From positions 47,501-111,500 of the forward strand of contig VHDL01000005.1 in assembly GCA_016871415.1 (NCBI GenBank): a stretch of DNA of 64,000 bases, given 5' to 3'. Below are positions 1-12,009 of the stretch, piece after piece. Both the position numbers and the translations under genes were made by a program. Numbering within the stretch: position 1 is the stretch's first letter; the number at the start of each line of letters is the position of its first letter. Origin of the DNA: Verrucomicrobiota bacterium (GTDB taxonomy: Bacteria; Verrucomicrobiota; Verrucomicrobiia; Opitutales; UBA953). The notes beneath the pieces were generated by a model, which was given only the letters and a program-made list of their open reading frames with translations, did no database searches and had not been told where the DNA came from.

Positions 1-1225
1 CGAGGTCCAGTCCGTGCGCGCGCATCGCGGCCTCGAGGCGCTCCGGCCGCTCCTCGCGCTGGCTGCCGCCGACAATCTCGCCCACGCCGGGCACGAGCAC
101 GTCCATCGCGGCCACGGTGCGGTCGTCGTCGTTCTGACGCATGTAGAAGGGCTTCGCCGCCGCCGGGTAGTCGCAGACGGTCACAGGGCCGCCGAAGCGT
201 TCCTCGGTCAGCCACCGCTCGTGCTCGGACTGCAGATTTTCCCCCCACTTCACGGGATGCTCGAAAGGTCGTCCGGAGGCGAGGAGGAGGTCGACGGCCT
301 CTCCGTAGGTGATGCGGGTGAAAGGCCGATCGGCGACCAGCCTGAGGCGCTCCAACAGGCCCTTGTCGACGTAGGCGTTGAAGAATTCGAGCTCCTCGGG
401 GCAACACTCGAGGGCCGCCCGCACGAGGTGCTTAACCAGGGACTCGGCGCAGTCCATGTCGCCGGCGAGATCGCAGAAGGCCATCTCCGGCTCGATCATC
501 CAGAACTCGCTGGCGTGACGGCTGGTCTGGGAATTTTCGGCACGGAAGGTGGGACCGAAGGTGTAGACGTCGCCCAGGGCGCAGGCGAGGGTCTCGGCCT
601 CGAGCTGACCCGAGACGGTCAGAAAGGCCTGACGGGCGAAGAAGTCGGCGGCCCAGTCGACCGAGCCGTCGGGGGACTTCGGCGGGGCGGCGGGGTCAAG
701 GGTGGTCACGCGGAAGAGCTCGCCCGCGCCCTCGCAGTCGCTGACGGTGATCACTGGGGTGTGGACGTAGGCGAAGCCGCGCGCCTGGAAGAACTCGTGC
801 ACGGCCATGGCCAGCCGGCTGCGCAGCCGTAGGGAGGAGGCGATGCGGTTGGTGCGCGCCCGCAGGTGCGGGATGGTGCGCAGGAACTCGGCCGTGTGCC
901 CCTTCTTCTGCAAGGGAAAGGTCGCGTCCGCCTCGCCGACCAGACGGAAGGCGGAGACGCGCAGCTCCCAGCGCTGGCCCTTGGCGGGCGAAGGCACGAG
1001 CTCGCCGTCCACGGAGACCGACGCACCGGTGAGCACGGTGCCCAGGGCCTCCGCGCCGGGGACGGCATGGTCGACGACGGCCTGCAGGTTGCGCAGGCAG
1101 GAGCCATCATTGATCTCGACGAAAGAGAACCCCTTGGCGTCACGGCGGGTCCGCACCCAGCCGCTGACCGTGATTCCGCCGAGGGGAGATTCTGCCGCCA
1201 GTGCGTCCCGGACCTTGATGCGCAT
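1..1225 (-). CDS. asnS: asparagine--tRNA ligase (AsnRS), 3' end cut by window edge
   Basis: Class IIb aminoacyl-tRNA synthetase that charges tRNA-Asn in the cytoplasm. The visible 408 codons begin [10 protein letters not shown] at an ATG at 1225 and show an N-terminal OB-fold anticodon-binding domain ([21 protein letters not shown] region, about residues 21-100). The catalytic core follows, with the AsnRS signature [20 protein letters not shown] (motif 2) and, near the cut end, [14 protein letters not shown]. About 50-60 C-terminal residues, including motif 3, lie outside the window. The gene is divergent from the transaldolase gene with about 100 nt between the starts, so both promoters must lie there. 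A tRNA-Asn gene is also present in this window, but that is not physically linked. Identification is firm; the start is the only ATG near the N-terminus that keeps the OB fold complete. Confidence 0.96.
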   Translation of the reverse strand, partial: MRIKVRDALAAESPLGGITVSGWVRTRRDAKGFSFVEINDGSCLRNLQAVVDHAVPGAEALGTVLTGASVSVDGELVPSPAKGQRWELRVSAFRLVGEADATFPLQKKGHTAEFLRTIPHLRARTNRIASSLRLRSRLAMAVHEFFQARGFAYVHTPVITVSDCEGAGELFRVTTLDPAAPPKSPDGSVDWAADFFARQAFLTVSGQLEAETLACALGDVYTFGPTFRAENSQTSRHASEFWMIEPEMAFCDLAGDMDCAESLVKHLVRAALECCPEELEFFNAYVDKGLLERLRLVADRPFTRITYGEAVDLLLASGRPFEHPVKWGENLQSEHERWLTEERFGGPVTVCDYPAAAKPFYMRQNDDDRTVAAMDVLVPGVGEIVGGSQREERPERLEAAMRAHGLDL

Positions 1226-1329
1226 GCGAGGCAATCTGTGCGAGGCGGGCCCAGAAACAAGCGGAGACGGCGGACACCGGGACGGGCTGGACAACCAGGG
1301 CGGGCCCCACAACCTCGGACGTCCTCACC

Positions 1330-2283
1330 ATGAACGCCCTCGAGCAGCTCCGCCAGCACACCAAGGTCGTCGCCGACACCGGCGACTTCGCCGCCATGAG
1401 GGCCTTCAAGCCTCTGGACGCCACGACCAACCCGAGCCTCATCCTCAAGGCCGTCCAGATGCCCGAGTACCAGGCGCTGCTCCAAAAGGCCGCCCAGGAC
1501 AACAAGAGAAAGGGCGTCCAGGCCGCCGTCGACGCGCTCCTCATCTCCTTCGGCACCGAGATCCTCAAGATCGTCCCGGGCCGCGTCTCCACCGAAGTCG
1601 ACGCCCGCCTCTCCTTCGACAAGGCCGCCACCGTCGCCAAGGCCCGCGAGCTCATCGCTCTCTATAAGGCCGCCGGCATCCCCAAGGAACGCATCCTGGT
1701 GAAGATGGCCTCCACCTGGGAAGGCATCCAGGCCGCCGCCGAGCTCGAGAAGGAAGGCATCCGCTGCAACCTGACCCTTCTCTTCTCCTTCGCCCAGGCC
1801 GTGGCCTGCGCCGACGCCAAGGTCCAGCTGATCTCGCCGTTCGTCGGCCGCATCTACGACTGGCACAAGAAGGCCCAGGGCGCCAACTGGAACGAAGCCG
1901 CCTCCGCGGGCGCCAACGACCCCGGCGTCCAGTCCGTCCGCCGCATCTACGCGTACTACAAGCGTAACGGCATCAAGACCGAGGTCATGGGCGCCTCCTT
2001 CCGTAACTGCGGCCAGATCAAGGCCCTCTGCGGTTGCGACCTCCTGACCATCGCCCCGAACCTCCTCGACGAGCTCTCCAAAGACTCCGCCGCGGTGCCC
2101 AAGGTGCTCGACGAAGCCGCCGCCAAGTCCGAAGGCGAAGCCGCCAAGGCCTGGGGCGAGAAGGAATTCCGCTGGCACCACAACGAAGACGCCATGGCCA
2201 CCGAGAAGACCGCCGAAGGCATCCGTGCCTTCGCCGTCGACGGCAAGAAGCTCGACGACCTGGTCGCCAAGGTCATCAGCTGA
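1330..2283 (+). CDS. tal: transaldolase (TalB type)
   Basis: Transfers the dihydroxyacetone unit between sedoheptulose-7-phosphate and glyceraldehyde-3-phosphate in the non-oxidative pentose phosphate pathway, in the cytoplasm. The 317-residue length equals that of classical TalB enzymes. The (beta/alpha)8 barrel shows the DATTNPSLI motif (about residues 30-38) and the Schiff-base lysine K125 in [12 protein letters not shown]. It continues with the strongly conserved [12 protein letters not shown] and [15 protein letters not shown] segments. There is no Shine-Dalgarno sequence before the ATG (leader ends CGTCCTCACC). It stands alone, divergent from asnS and convergent with the small membrane-protein gene behind it; no clear terminator hairpin was seen between them. 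Confidence 0.97.
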   Translation: MNALEQLRQHTKVVADTGDFAAMRAFKPLDATTNPSLILKAVQMPEYQALLQKAAQDNKRKGVQAAVDALLISFGTEILKIVPGRVSTEVDARLSFDKAATVAKARELIALYKAAGIPKERILVKMASTWEGIQAAAELEKEGIRCNLTLLFSFAQAVACADAKVQLISPFVGRIYDWHKKAQGANWNEAASAGANDPGVQSVRRIYAYYKRNGIKTEVMGASFRNCGQIKALCGCDLLTIAPNLLDELSKDSAAVPKVLDEAAAKSEGEAAKAWGEKEFRWHHNEDAMATEKTAEGIRAFAVDGKKLDDLVAKVIS

Positions 2284-2317
2284 GCGAATCGTCAGTCCTC
2301 TCCAGCAAGGCCGAACT

Positions 2318-2533
2318 TCAAGCCCGGTCCTCTTTTTTGGGCCGGAAAAGGGATGCGATGAGGAGGGATAATCCGCTGAATGCGAAGAACCAGCCCATGG
2401 GCAGGAGCCAGAAAGGCTCGCGAAGGAACCCGTCCGCGTCGAGACGGCCGCCGATCCGGTGATGCAGCCAGAAACAGAGACTGCCCAAGCCGAAGGAGGC
2501 GTACGAAGCCAGGTGGCAGATAGCACTTCGCAT
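2318..2533 (-). CDS. small two-helix membrane protein, unknown function
   Basis: A 71-residue protein that I do not recognise. It has two hydrophobic segments, about residues 5-24 (HLASYASFGLGSLCFWL) and 44-62 (LLPMGWFFAFSGLSLLIASL), separated by a charged loop, and a basic/acidic tail RPKKEDRA. This suggests an inner-membrane hairpin with the tail in the cytoplasm. The start lies only 6 nt after the stop of the upstream RNA methyltransferase gene, so the two are probably co-transcribed. The coding status rests on the operon-like spacing and clean amphipathic pattern; no family is apparent. Confidence 0.6.
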   Translation of the reverse strand: MRSAICHLASYASFGLGSLCFWLHHRIGGRLDADGFLREPFWLLPMGWFFAFSGLSLLIASLFRPKKEDRA

Positions 2534-2539
2534 CAGCGC

Positions 2540-3343
2540 CTATTTCCGACGCTGGCGGACGGCCTCGAAGAGCACGATTCCGGCGGCTATGGAGACATTG
2601 AGGGAATCCGAGAGGCCGGCCTGCGGGATCGAGATCTTCTCGTCCGCGGCGCCCAGCATGAAGTCGCTCAGGCCGTCCTTCTCCGAACCCAGTAGCAAGG
2701 CCAACGGACCGCAGCAGTCGACGTCCCAGAACGTCTTGGTCGCCGCGGGCGAGGTCGCCATCGAACGCACGCCCTTGGCCTTCATCCAGACGACCGCTTC
2801 CTGCGAGGTGCAGACGGCGACCGGCATGGAGAAGAGCGCGCCCTGCGAGGAGCGGACGACGTTCGGGTTGAAGACGTCGGTGACCGGGTCGCAGACGATG
2901 ACGGCATCGCAGCCCGCGGAGTCCGCGGTGCGCAGCAGCGCGCCGAGATTGCCAGGCTTCTCGACGGATTCGACGACGAGCAGGAGGGGCCTGGCCGAGA
3001 GCCTGAGCCGTGCGAGCGAGCAATCCCAGGTCCTGGCCACACCGAGCACGCCGTCCGGCCCTTCACGTCCGCAGACCTTCTCGAACGCCGAGACCCCGAG
3101 CTGGCAGACCGAGGCCCGGCCGACCCGGCAGCGCGCGATCAGCTCGGCCTGCTCCGAACCGCGAAACATCTCAGGGCAGTGGTAGGCCTCCTCGATGGCC
3201 ACGCCACGCTCAAGGGCCCGGGAAAGCTCGCGCTGACCCTCGATCAGGAAGAGCCCGCGAGCGTCGCGTTCGGCACGGTCACGCAGGCGGGCCAGCGCCT
3301 GGACGCGCGGGTTCTGCCTGCTCTGGATGGCTTCCTCGGACAC
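2540..3343 (-). CDS. TrmH/SpoU family RNA 2'-O-ribose methyltransferase
   Basis: SAM-dependent methyltransferase that most likely modifies rRNA or tRNA 2'-hydroxyls. About 267 residues from the GTG at 3343. An N-terminal substrate-binding domain (residues about 10-105, with LFLIEGQRELSRAL typical of the RNA 2-O ribose methyltransferase substrate-binding fold) precedes a C-terminal alpha/beta knot. The knot holds motif 1 NLGALLRTADSAGCDAVIV (about 132-150), motif 2 LLLGSEKDGLS (217-226) and motif 3 IPQAGLSDSLNVSIAAGI (239-256). A longer reading frame starts at 3487, but it would run across the divergent promoter region and its N-terminus has no family resemblance, so I chose the GTG just before SEEAIQSRQNPRVQ. 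Exact target (for example RlmB-like) cannot be told. Confidence 0.9.
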   Translation of the reverse strand: MSEEAIQSRQNPRVQALARLRDRAERDARGLFLIEGQRELSRALERGVAIEEAYHCPEMFRGSEQAELIARCRVGRASVCQLGVSAFEKVCGREGPDGVLGVARTWDCSLARLRLSARPLLLVVESVEKPGNLGALLRTADSAGCDAVIVCDPVTDVFNPNVVRSSQGALFSMPVAVCTSQEAVVWMKAKGVRSMATSPAATKTFWDVDCCGPLALLLGSEKDGLSDFMLGAADEKISIPQAGLSDSLNVSIAAGIVLFEAVRQRRK

Positions 3344-3440
3344 GGGACCATTGAGCCCGAAGCGCGGCCGCTCCGCAAGGACGGGCTTGGAGCGCGGGGA
3401 TAAGTCTCGACCTCCTCGCCACGGACCAGACCTTGTCGGC

Positions 3441-4661
3441 ATGCCCGAGTCCCGACAACCGCCCAGGTTCCGCGAGGGCCCCTTCACCTACCATCAAGAG
3501 GTGGAGCTCGAGATCGCCTCGATCACCAACCTCGGCGAAGGCCTTGCCCGCAAGGACGGCTGGGTCGTGTTCGTGACCGGCGCCCTGCCCGGAGAAAAGA
3601 TTGTCGCGAAGATCTGGCACAACGCCGCCAACTTCTCCCGCGGCGACCTGGTGCGCGTGCTGACCCCGTCTCCGCACCGGGTGCAGCCGCGTTGCGACCT
3701 CTTCGGCGAGTGCGGGGGCTGCCAGTACCAGAACCTCGCCTACCCGCAGCAGCTGGAATGGAAGCGCCGTCAGGTGCAGGAGGCCTTCGAGCGGCTGGGC
3801 GGGATCAGGACGGAGGTCGATCCCTGCCATCCTTCGCCGAAGCAGTACGCCTACCGCTCCAAGATCACCCCTCATTTCATGACCCCGCGCCGGGCGGACT
3901 TCCCCATCGGCTTCCTCGCCGCCGGCACCGCGCGGCGCGTCGTGGACGTGCCAAAGTGCCCGATTGCGACCGACGCAATCAACGCAGCCTACGCCCGGGC
4001 GAGGAAGAACGTCCGCTCCAATCCAGGACACTTCGAACGCGGCGCCACCCTACTCTTCCGCGACTGTCAGGAGGGCGTGGTCACCGACCCTCGCGCGACG
4101 GTGACCGACAAGGTCGGCACCCTGACCCTGAAGTTCCTCGCGGGCGAGTTCTTCCAGAACAACCCCTCCGTGCTGCCGGAGTTCGTGGCGCACGCGGTGG
4201 AGCTCGCCCGGTCCTCGGGCGCCCGGCACCTCGTCGACGCCTACTGCGGGTCCGGCCTGTTTGCGCTCTCGGCCGCGCCGCATTTCGAGTCAGTCAGCGG
4301 GGTCGAGGTGAGCGCCGAGGCGGTGCGCAAGGCGGCGGAGAACGCAGCGCTCAACCGTCTGCTGAACTGCCGCTTCATCGCCGGCTCGGCCGAGTCGATC
4401 TTTGCGGGACTGCCGGTGAAGGGGCCGGATACCGCCGTGATCGTCGACCCGCCCCGACGCGGCTGCGACGAACCCTTCCTCGCTCAGCTCGACGCCTTCG
4501 CCCCCCGCCGCATCGTCTACGTGAGCTGCGCGCCCGACACCCAGGCGCGGGACGCCAAGACGCTCACGGCGATGGGCTGGCGCCTCATCGGCGTACGTCC
4601 GTTCGACCTGTTCCCGCAGACCCGGCACGTCGAAAGCATCGCCGCCTTCGAGTGCGGCTGA
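3441..4661 (+). CDS. rlmD: 23S rRNA (uracil-C5)-methyltransferase, TrmA/RumA family
   Basis: Methylates C5 of a uracil in RNA, most likely 23S rRNA U1939, using SAM. The 406-residue protein starts at the ATG of MPESRQPPRF. It has an N-terminal TRAM RNA-binding domain (about 17-75), four cysteines of the [4Fe-4S] site at C85, C91, C94 and C173, a Rossmann SAM domain with DAYCGSGLFALSA, and the catalytic blocks VDPPRRGCDEPF and VYVSCAPDTQARD (nucleophilic cysteine). A longer frame from 3327 would overlap the divergent methyltransferase gene and adds a low-complexity N-terminus, so it is rejected. RlmD and RlmC/RlmCD cannot be separated from sequence alone; the Cys spacing fits RlmD. Confidence 0.88.
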   Translation: MPESRQPPRFREGPFTYHQEVELEIASITNLGEGLARKDGWVVFVTGALPGEKIVAKIWHNAANFSRGDLVRVLTPSPHRVQPRCDLFGECGGCQYQNLAYPQQLEWKRRQVQEAFERLGGIRTEVDPCHPSPKQYAYRSKITPHFMTPRRADFPIGFLAAGTARRVVDVPKCPIATDAINAAYARARKNVRSNPGHFERGATLLFRDCQEGVVTDPRATVTDKVGTLTLKFLAGEFFQNNPSVLPEFVAHAVELARSSGARHLVDAYCGSGLFALSAAPHFESVSGVEVSAEAVRKAAENAALNRLLNCRFIAGSAESIFAGLPVKGPDTAVIVDPPRRGCDEPFLAQLDAFAPRRIVYVSCAPDTQARDAKTLTAMGWRLIGVRPFDLFPQTRHVESIAAFECG

Positions 4662-4709
4662 CCCACCGGACGGCTGATGCCGCCGGCGGGAACCGGGTGA
4701 CCTCGTGCG

Positions 4710-7202
4710 TCAGGCCGCGGGTCCGGCCGCGGGGGCGGTATCCTCGTCCTCGGCCTTCTCGACCTTGGAGATGCCGAGGAGCGTCTCGCCCTCCTTGAGG
4801 CGCATGACCCGCACGCCCTTGGTGGCGCGGCCCGCCGTGCAGCGGATGTCGGCCACCTTGGTGCGGATGGACTGGCCGCCCTTCGTGAGCAGCATGACCT
4901 CGTCGTCCTCACGGACGCTGAGCGCGCCGGCGACGCCGGCTTCGGTGCTGATGGCGATGACCCCCTTGCCGCCGCGGGACTGCTTGCGGTAGACGGGTTC
5001 CTTGGTCTCAGAGTCGTCGAAGGGCGTGCGCTTGCCGATGCCGTCCACGCCCACCACGAGGAGCGTGCAGGCCGGGTCGACGACTTCCATCGCCTTCACC
5101 TGGTCGCCGCTGTCGAGGTTCATGCCGATCACGCCGGTCGTGTCGCGGCCCATCGAACGGACGCCCGACTCATGGAACCGGATGGACATGCCGGACTGCG
5201 AGATCATCACGACCTCGTTGTCGCCATTGGTGAGCTTGACCGAGATGAGCTGGTCGCCGTGCTCGATGTTAACGCCGATGATGCCACCCTTGCGGACGTT
5301 GGCGTACTTCTCCAGCCCGGTCTTCTTGATGGTGCCGTTGGCGGTGCACATCACCAAGAAGCGCCCCTCGTCGAAATTCGGGACGCAGACCATGGCGGCC
5401 AGCTTCTCGTCGTCCTTAAGGTCGAGCAGGCGGGCGATGGACTTGCCGCGCGAGGCGCGGGCGGCCTCCTCGATCTCATAGACCTTCTCCACGTAGACCC
5501 GACCGTTGTTCATGAAGAACATCATGTGGTCGTGGGTGTTGGCCGTGAAGAGGTGCTCGATGAAGTCGCTGTCCTCGTCGGACGCGGCCTTGGACAGCTC
5601 GGCTCCCTTGGTGCCCTTGCCGCCGCGTTTCTGCAGGCGATACTGGGCGACCGGGGTGCGCTTGATGAAGCCGGCGTGCGAGACGGTGACCACGCTGCCC
5701 TCATTGGCGACGATGTCCTCCATCGAGAGCTCGCCGTCGGCGTCCATCACGCGCGTACGGCGCGGGGTGACGTGCTTCTTGGCGGCCTCGCGGAGCTCCT
5801 TCTTGATCAGGGTGAGCAGCTTGGACTCGCTGGAGAGGATGCCGCGCAGCTCCTCGACGAGGGCCATGAGCTGGCGATACTCCTCCTCGATTTTGTCGCG
5901 CTCTAGGCCGGTGAGCTGGTAGAGGCGCAGGTCGAGGATGGCCAGGGCCTGGCGCTCGCTCAGGCCGTACTTGGCGATGAGCTTGACCCGGGCCTCGTCG
6001 CGGTTGGCGGAGGCACGAATAATCTTCACAAAATCGTCCAGGTGGCGCAAGGCGATCTTGAAGCCCTCGAGGATGTGGGCGCGATCCTCGGCCTTGCGCA
6101 GGCGGAAGCGCGTACGTCGGGTGACGACGTCGCGGCGGTGCTCGACGAAGCACTCGATGAGCTCGCGGATGGTCATCTGCTTGGGCCGGCGCTTGTCGAG
6201 GGCCAGCAGGATGACGCCGAAGGAGTTCTCGAAGTTGGTGTGCTTGTAGAGCTTGTTGATGACCACGCGGGGGCTCTCGCCGCGCTTGAGCTCGATGACC
6301 ACGCGGGTGTTCTCGTCGGACTCGTCACGGAGGTCGGAGACTTCGTCGATCACCTTCTCGGCGCAGAGGTCGGCGATATGCTTCACCAGCGCGGCGCGAT
6401 TGACGTTGTAGGGCAACTCGGTGAGCACGACCTGCTCCTTGCCGTTCTTGAGCTCCTCGGTGTGGGCCACGCCGCGGACGCGGACGATGCCCCGGCCGGT
6501 GCGCAGGTACTGGCGGATGCCCTCCTTGCCGTTGATCACGCCTCCGGTCGGGAAGTCCGGCCCGACGATGACCTTCTCCAAGTCCTCGACCGTGGCGGAA
6601 GGCTTGTCGATGACCAAGCAGACGGCCTCGACGAGCTCGCCGAGGTTGTGGGGCGGGATGTTGGTGGTCATGCCCACGGCGATGCCGGTCGAACCATTCA
6701 TCAGCAGGTGAGGCAAGGCGCAGGGCAGCACGGAGGGCTCGGTGGTCGACTCCTTGTAGTTGGGGACGAAGTCGACCGTGTCCTCGTCGATGTCGGCGAG
6801 GAGCTCGCCCGCAACCTCGGCGAGACGGCACTCGGTGTAGCGGTAGGCGGCGGGCGGATCGCCGTCGACCGAGCCGAAGTTGCCCTGCGGCTCGATGAGC
6901 TGGTAGCGCATCACCCAGCTCTGGGCCAGGCGGACGAGCGTGTCGTACACGGAACTGTCGCCGTGGGGGTGGTAGTTCTTGAGCACTTCGCCGACCACGC
7001 CGGCGCACTTGTCGAAGGGCCGGTTGTGGACGAGTCCCTCGCGCAGCATGGCGTAGAGGATGCGGCGCTGGACCGGCTTGAGCCCGTCGCGGGCGTCGGG
7101 CAGTGCGCGGGACACGATGACCGACATCGAGTAGTCGATGTAGGCGGTCTGCATGATGTCCGTGATGCTGGCTTGGGTGAGCTTTTCCTGTTCGGAGTAC
7201 AT
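4710..7202 (-). CDS. gyrA: DNA gyrase subunit A
   Basis: Breakage-reunion subunit of DNA gyrase, forming A2B2 with GyrB to introduce negative supercoils. 830 residues. The N-terminal domain keeps E. coli numbering exactly: quinolone-pocket residues S83 and D87 in HPHGDSSVYD are wild-type, and the catalytic tyrosine is Y122 in AAYRYTE. The C-terminal beta-pinwheel domain contains the GyrA box as QKRGGKGTKG, one conservative K for the usual R, which marks gyrase rather than topoisomerase IV. The last residues DEDTAPAAGPAA are a disordered tail. It lies 40 nt behind gyrB on the same strand, so the two subunits are very likely one transcript. No Shine-Dalgarno precedes the ATG. Confidence 0.98.
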   Translation of the reverse strand: MYSEQEKLTQASITDIMQTAYIDYSMSVIVSRALPDARDGLKPVQRRILYAMLREGLVHNRPFDKCAGVVGEVLKNYHPHGDSSVYDTLVRLAQSWVMRYQLIEPQGNFGSVDGDPPAAYRYTECRLAEVAGELLADIDEDTVDFVPNYKESTTEPSVLPCALPHLLMNGSTGIAVGMTTNIPPHNLGELVEAVCLVIDKPSATVEDLEKVIVGPDFPTGGVINGKEGIRQYLRTGRGIVRVRGVAHTEELKNGKEQVVLTELPYNVNRAALVKHIADLCAEKVIDEVSDLRDESDENTRVVIELKRGESPRVVINKLYKHTNFENSFGVILLALDKRRPKQMTIRELIECFVEHRRDVVTRRTRFRLRKAEDRAHILEGFKIALRHLDDFVKIIRASANRDEARVKLIAKYGLSERQALAILDLRLYQLTGLERDKIEEEYRQLMALVEELRGILSSESKLLTLIKKELREAAKKHVTPRRTRVMDADGELSMEDIVANEGSVVTVSHAGFIKRTPVAQYRLQKRGGKGTKGAELSKAASDEDSDFIEHLFTANTHDHMMFFMNNGRVYVEKVYEIEEAARASRGKSIARLLDLKDDEKLAAMVCVPNFDEGRFLVMCTANGTIKKTGLEKYANVRKGGIIGVNIEHGDQLISVKLTNGDNEVVMISQSGMSIRFHESGVRSMGRDTTGVIGMNLDSGDQVKAMEVVDPACTLLVVGVDGIGKRTPFDDSETKEPVYRKQSRGGKGVIAISTEAGVAGALSVREDDEVMLLTKGGQSIRTKVADIRCTAGRATKGVRVMRLKEGETLLGISKVEKAEDEDTAPAAGPAA

Positions 7203-7242
7203 TTTGTTCGGAATTCGGAGGGGAAGGTCGGGGCGGGGCCGT

Positions 7243-9964
<2,722 letters not shown>

Positions 9965-10059
9965 GGGTCGGTGAATGTTTTTACGAATCTCTAAATTCAT
10001 GAAAATCAGAGGGTTAGGGATGCTCATCTTCCGCTTTAGTAATGCTTGTTCACACGTTA

Positions 10060-10088
10060 CTGACAGGGGGTTATCAGACCCCTGACAG
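10060..10088 (-). terminator. hairpin after the oleB-like gene
   Basis: CTGACAGGGG (10060-10069) pairs with CCCCTGACAG (10079-10088) except for one A-A mismatch, with a 9-nt loop, immediately downstream of the oleB-like stop codon. There is no U-tract on either side, so it is either a weak terminator or an mRNA-end-stabilising hairpin between the fab/ole operon and gyrB. Confidence 0.5.
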
Positions 10089-10093
10089 GGTGC

Positions 10094-10969
10094 TCAGGAA
10101 GGGGCCAGAAAGCCGGCTGCTGGGACGGTCGCCTCGCGGCCCGCGTCCTCCAGGACGTAGTGTCCGGCATCCTTGAAAAGCAGCTCCTCAGCCGACGGAA
10201 AGCGTCTTCGGAATCCGTTCAGGAAATGCCCGTCGAAGCAGAAGTCCTTCAGACCCCAGCAAAGGAGCATCGGTTTGTCGACGAGCGAAGGCAGTCCACG
10301 CTCGACCTCGTCCAAGGCGGCCCAGGAAGGGTGATACCGCTCCATGGGGATGTCGGCCACGAAGTCCGCCACGGAACGCCGGTCGGCCCAAGTCCGATAA
10401 GGGAACAGGAACCCTTCCCTCACGGCGGGCGCAAGCGGGCGCTTCACCGCCATCGAGGCCGCCGGCCCGGCGAAGGCATTGAATCCCTGGACGGCCAGGC
10501 GGCCCAGCCAAGGCAGGCGGCACAGGGCGATGCGGAACGGAATCCTCTCCGAGCGGAACGCGGCGGTGTTGGTGACGAGGATGCGGCCGACTTGGGACGG
10601 ACGCCGCACGGCGACGCCGAACCCGATGACGCCACCCCAATCGTGCACACCAAGGTCGAATTCGGACAAACCAAGGCAGTCGAGCAGCGCTGCAACGTCA
10701 CGGATGCGGTCGTTGAGGCGGAGGAAGGAGCCGGGACGCCCGGAAAGCCCCATGCCCACGTGGTCGGGCACGATCACGCGTCGGCCGCGCGTGACGAGTT
10801 CCGCGACCAGATCGCGCCAAAGGAATGACCAGCTGGGGTTGCCGTGCAGCAACAGCACCGGACGGGCTGAGCGCGGTCCCTCGTCCAAGTAGCTCATCCG
10901 GCCCGAGGGGGCCTGGAAGGCGCGCGGCGAAAAGGGGTAAAGGGCGCGGACTGCGGGGCTCAGTTCCAT
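10094..10969 (-). CDS. OleB-like / haloalkane-dehalogenase-type alpha/beta hydrolase
   Basis: 291-residue alpha/beta hydrolase of the haloalkane dehalogenase family. The oxyanion motif HGNPSWSFLWRDL (42-54) and an aspartate nucleophile D110 in GVHDWGG, rather than serine, with the family tryptophan W111 right after it, are visible. An acidic residue in GLKDFCFD (D242/D246) and H270 in DAGHYVLED complete the triad. In the olefin (Ole) pathway, OleB of this family decarboxylates a beta-lactone to a cis-alkene. The gene begins 4 nt after the oleA-like stop and closes the four-gene operon, which is why I favour OleB over a true dehalogenase. Substrate remains inferred; the beta-lactone synthetase OleC that should supply it is not in the window. 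Confidence 0.72.
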   Translation of the reverse strand: MELSPAVRALYPFSPRAFQAPSGRMSYLDEGPRSARPVLLLHGNPSWSFLWRDLVAELVTRGRRVIVPDHVGMGLSGRPGSFLRLNDRIRDVAALLDCLGLSEFDLGVHDWGGVIGFGVAVRRPSQVGRILVTNTAAFRSERIPFRIALCRLPWLGRLAVQGFNAFAGPAASMAVKRPLAPAVREGFLFPYRTWADRRSVADFVADIPMERYHPSWAALDEVERGLPSLVDKPMLLCWGLKDFCFDGHFLNGFRRRFPSAEELLFKDAGHYVLEDAGREATVPAAGFLAPS

Positions 10970-10973
10970 GGTC

Positions 10974-12008
10974 TCAGCACTCCACCGCGAGCATCAGGCT
11001 GGCGAGGCCGCTGCCGATGCCGAGCAGCGCGACTCGCTCGCCGGCGCGGATACGTCCGTCGGCTCGGGCGAGCGCGAAGGTCGCAGGCAACGAGGCGGAC
11101 CCAACGTTGCCCAGCGTGTCGAAGCTACGGCAGTCCTTAGCGGGATCGAGGCCGAGCGACTCGAAGAGCAGCGTGGAGTGACGACGGCCGACCTGATGGG
11201 TCACGACCCTCGAGAGCGTCGACGCGTCCCAGCCGGTGGCCGCGCGGAAACGGCTCCAGCAACGGCCCGCGAGCGCGACGCCCGCGGCGAGCAGCGCTTC
11301 GGAATCCGTGCGCATGTCGAGCTCATCGGAGGCCGTGTCACCTTCGCAGAGTCCGTTGGCGGAAGAGTCCGTCTCAGCGGCCCCGCCCACGAGGCGGACC
11401 GAACCGGGAACCGCGAGGTCGTCGCGGCAGACGACGGCCGCGGCCCCGCCGGCCCCGATGGTGAGATTGGCGAAGTAGGGCTTGATTGTATCGCGCGTCA
11501 GCGAGAGGTCCTCGTTGAGTAGTCGGACCGTGCGTTCCACCAGCGGACGTCCGTCCTCACCCGCGCAGACCAACGCGCGACGGATCTGGCCGGACTCGAC
11601 CAGCGCAGCCGCCAGCACGACCGCGTTGAGCCATCCCAGGCAGGCGTTAGAGACATCCAGAATCTGGGCCTGCGGCCCCAGCCCGAGGAGCCCGTGGACG
11701 TAGGCGGCCGTGGAAGGCTCAAGACGATCGCGGCACACCGAGGCGTGGATGAGCAGGTCGACGTCCTGAGGACCCACGCCGGCGGCTTCCATCGCCTTGC
11801 GGCCAGCCGCGGCGGAAGCGGCCGAAGGACGGATGGCGGAGGGCCAGAAACGGCGCTCGCGGATGCCCGTCATGAGCTCCAGTCGGCCCTCGGGCAACCG
11901 GAGACGGGAGTAAAGCGGCCGCAGGCGGGACTCGAGGTCGGCCGAACTCCAGACCTCGGGAGGAAGCTCGGCCGTCAGGCCGCTGAGCACGGTCCGTTGA
12001 AAACGCAC
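10974..12008 (-). CDS. OleA-like ketoacyl synthase III (head-to-head acyl condensation)
   Basis: 344-residue thiolase-fold enzyme of the KAS III group. The catalytic triad is C123 in DVSNACLGWLN, H271 in THQVG and N301 in LGNVGSAS. E97 in CRDRLEPSTA matches the glutamate that OleA uses across the dimer to deprotonate the donor chain; ordinary FabH lacks this EPS motif. OleA joins two fatty acyl-CoAs to a 2-alkyl-3-keto acid in the cytoplasm. The start is 1 nt after the upstream stop, so translation is probably coupled. FabH-type chain initiation is the alternative but the NACLG and EPS motifs argue against it. Confidence 0.75.
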   Translation of the reverse strand: MRFQRTVLSGLTAELPPEVWSSADLESRLRPLYSRLRLPEGRLELMTGIRERRFWPSAIRPSAASAAAGRKAMEAAGVGPQDVDLLIHASVCRDRLEPSTAAYVHGLLGLGPQAQILDVSNACLGWLNAVVLAAALVESGQIRRALVCAGEDGRPLVERTVRLLNEDLSLTRDTIKPYFANLTIGAGGAAAVVCRDDLAVPGSVRLVGGAAETDSSANGLCEGDTASDELDMRTDSEALLAAGVALAGRCWSRFRAATGWDASTLSRVVTHQVGRRHSTLLFESLGLDPAKDCRSFDTLGNVGSASLPATFALARADGRIRAGERVALLGIGSGLASLMLAVEC

Positions 12009-12009
12009 G

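Noticed and set aside
751-2526. 591-codon minus frame across asnS and tal
   Set aside because: Out of frame with the true asnS and antisense to transaldolase; residues show no family pattern.
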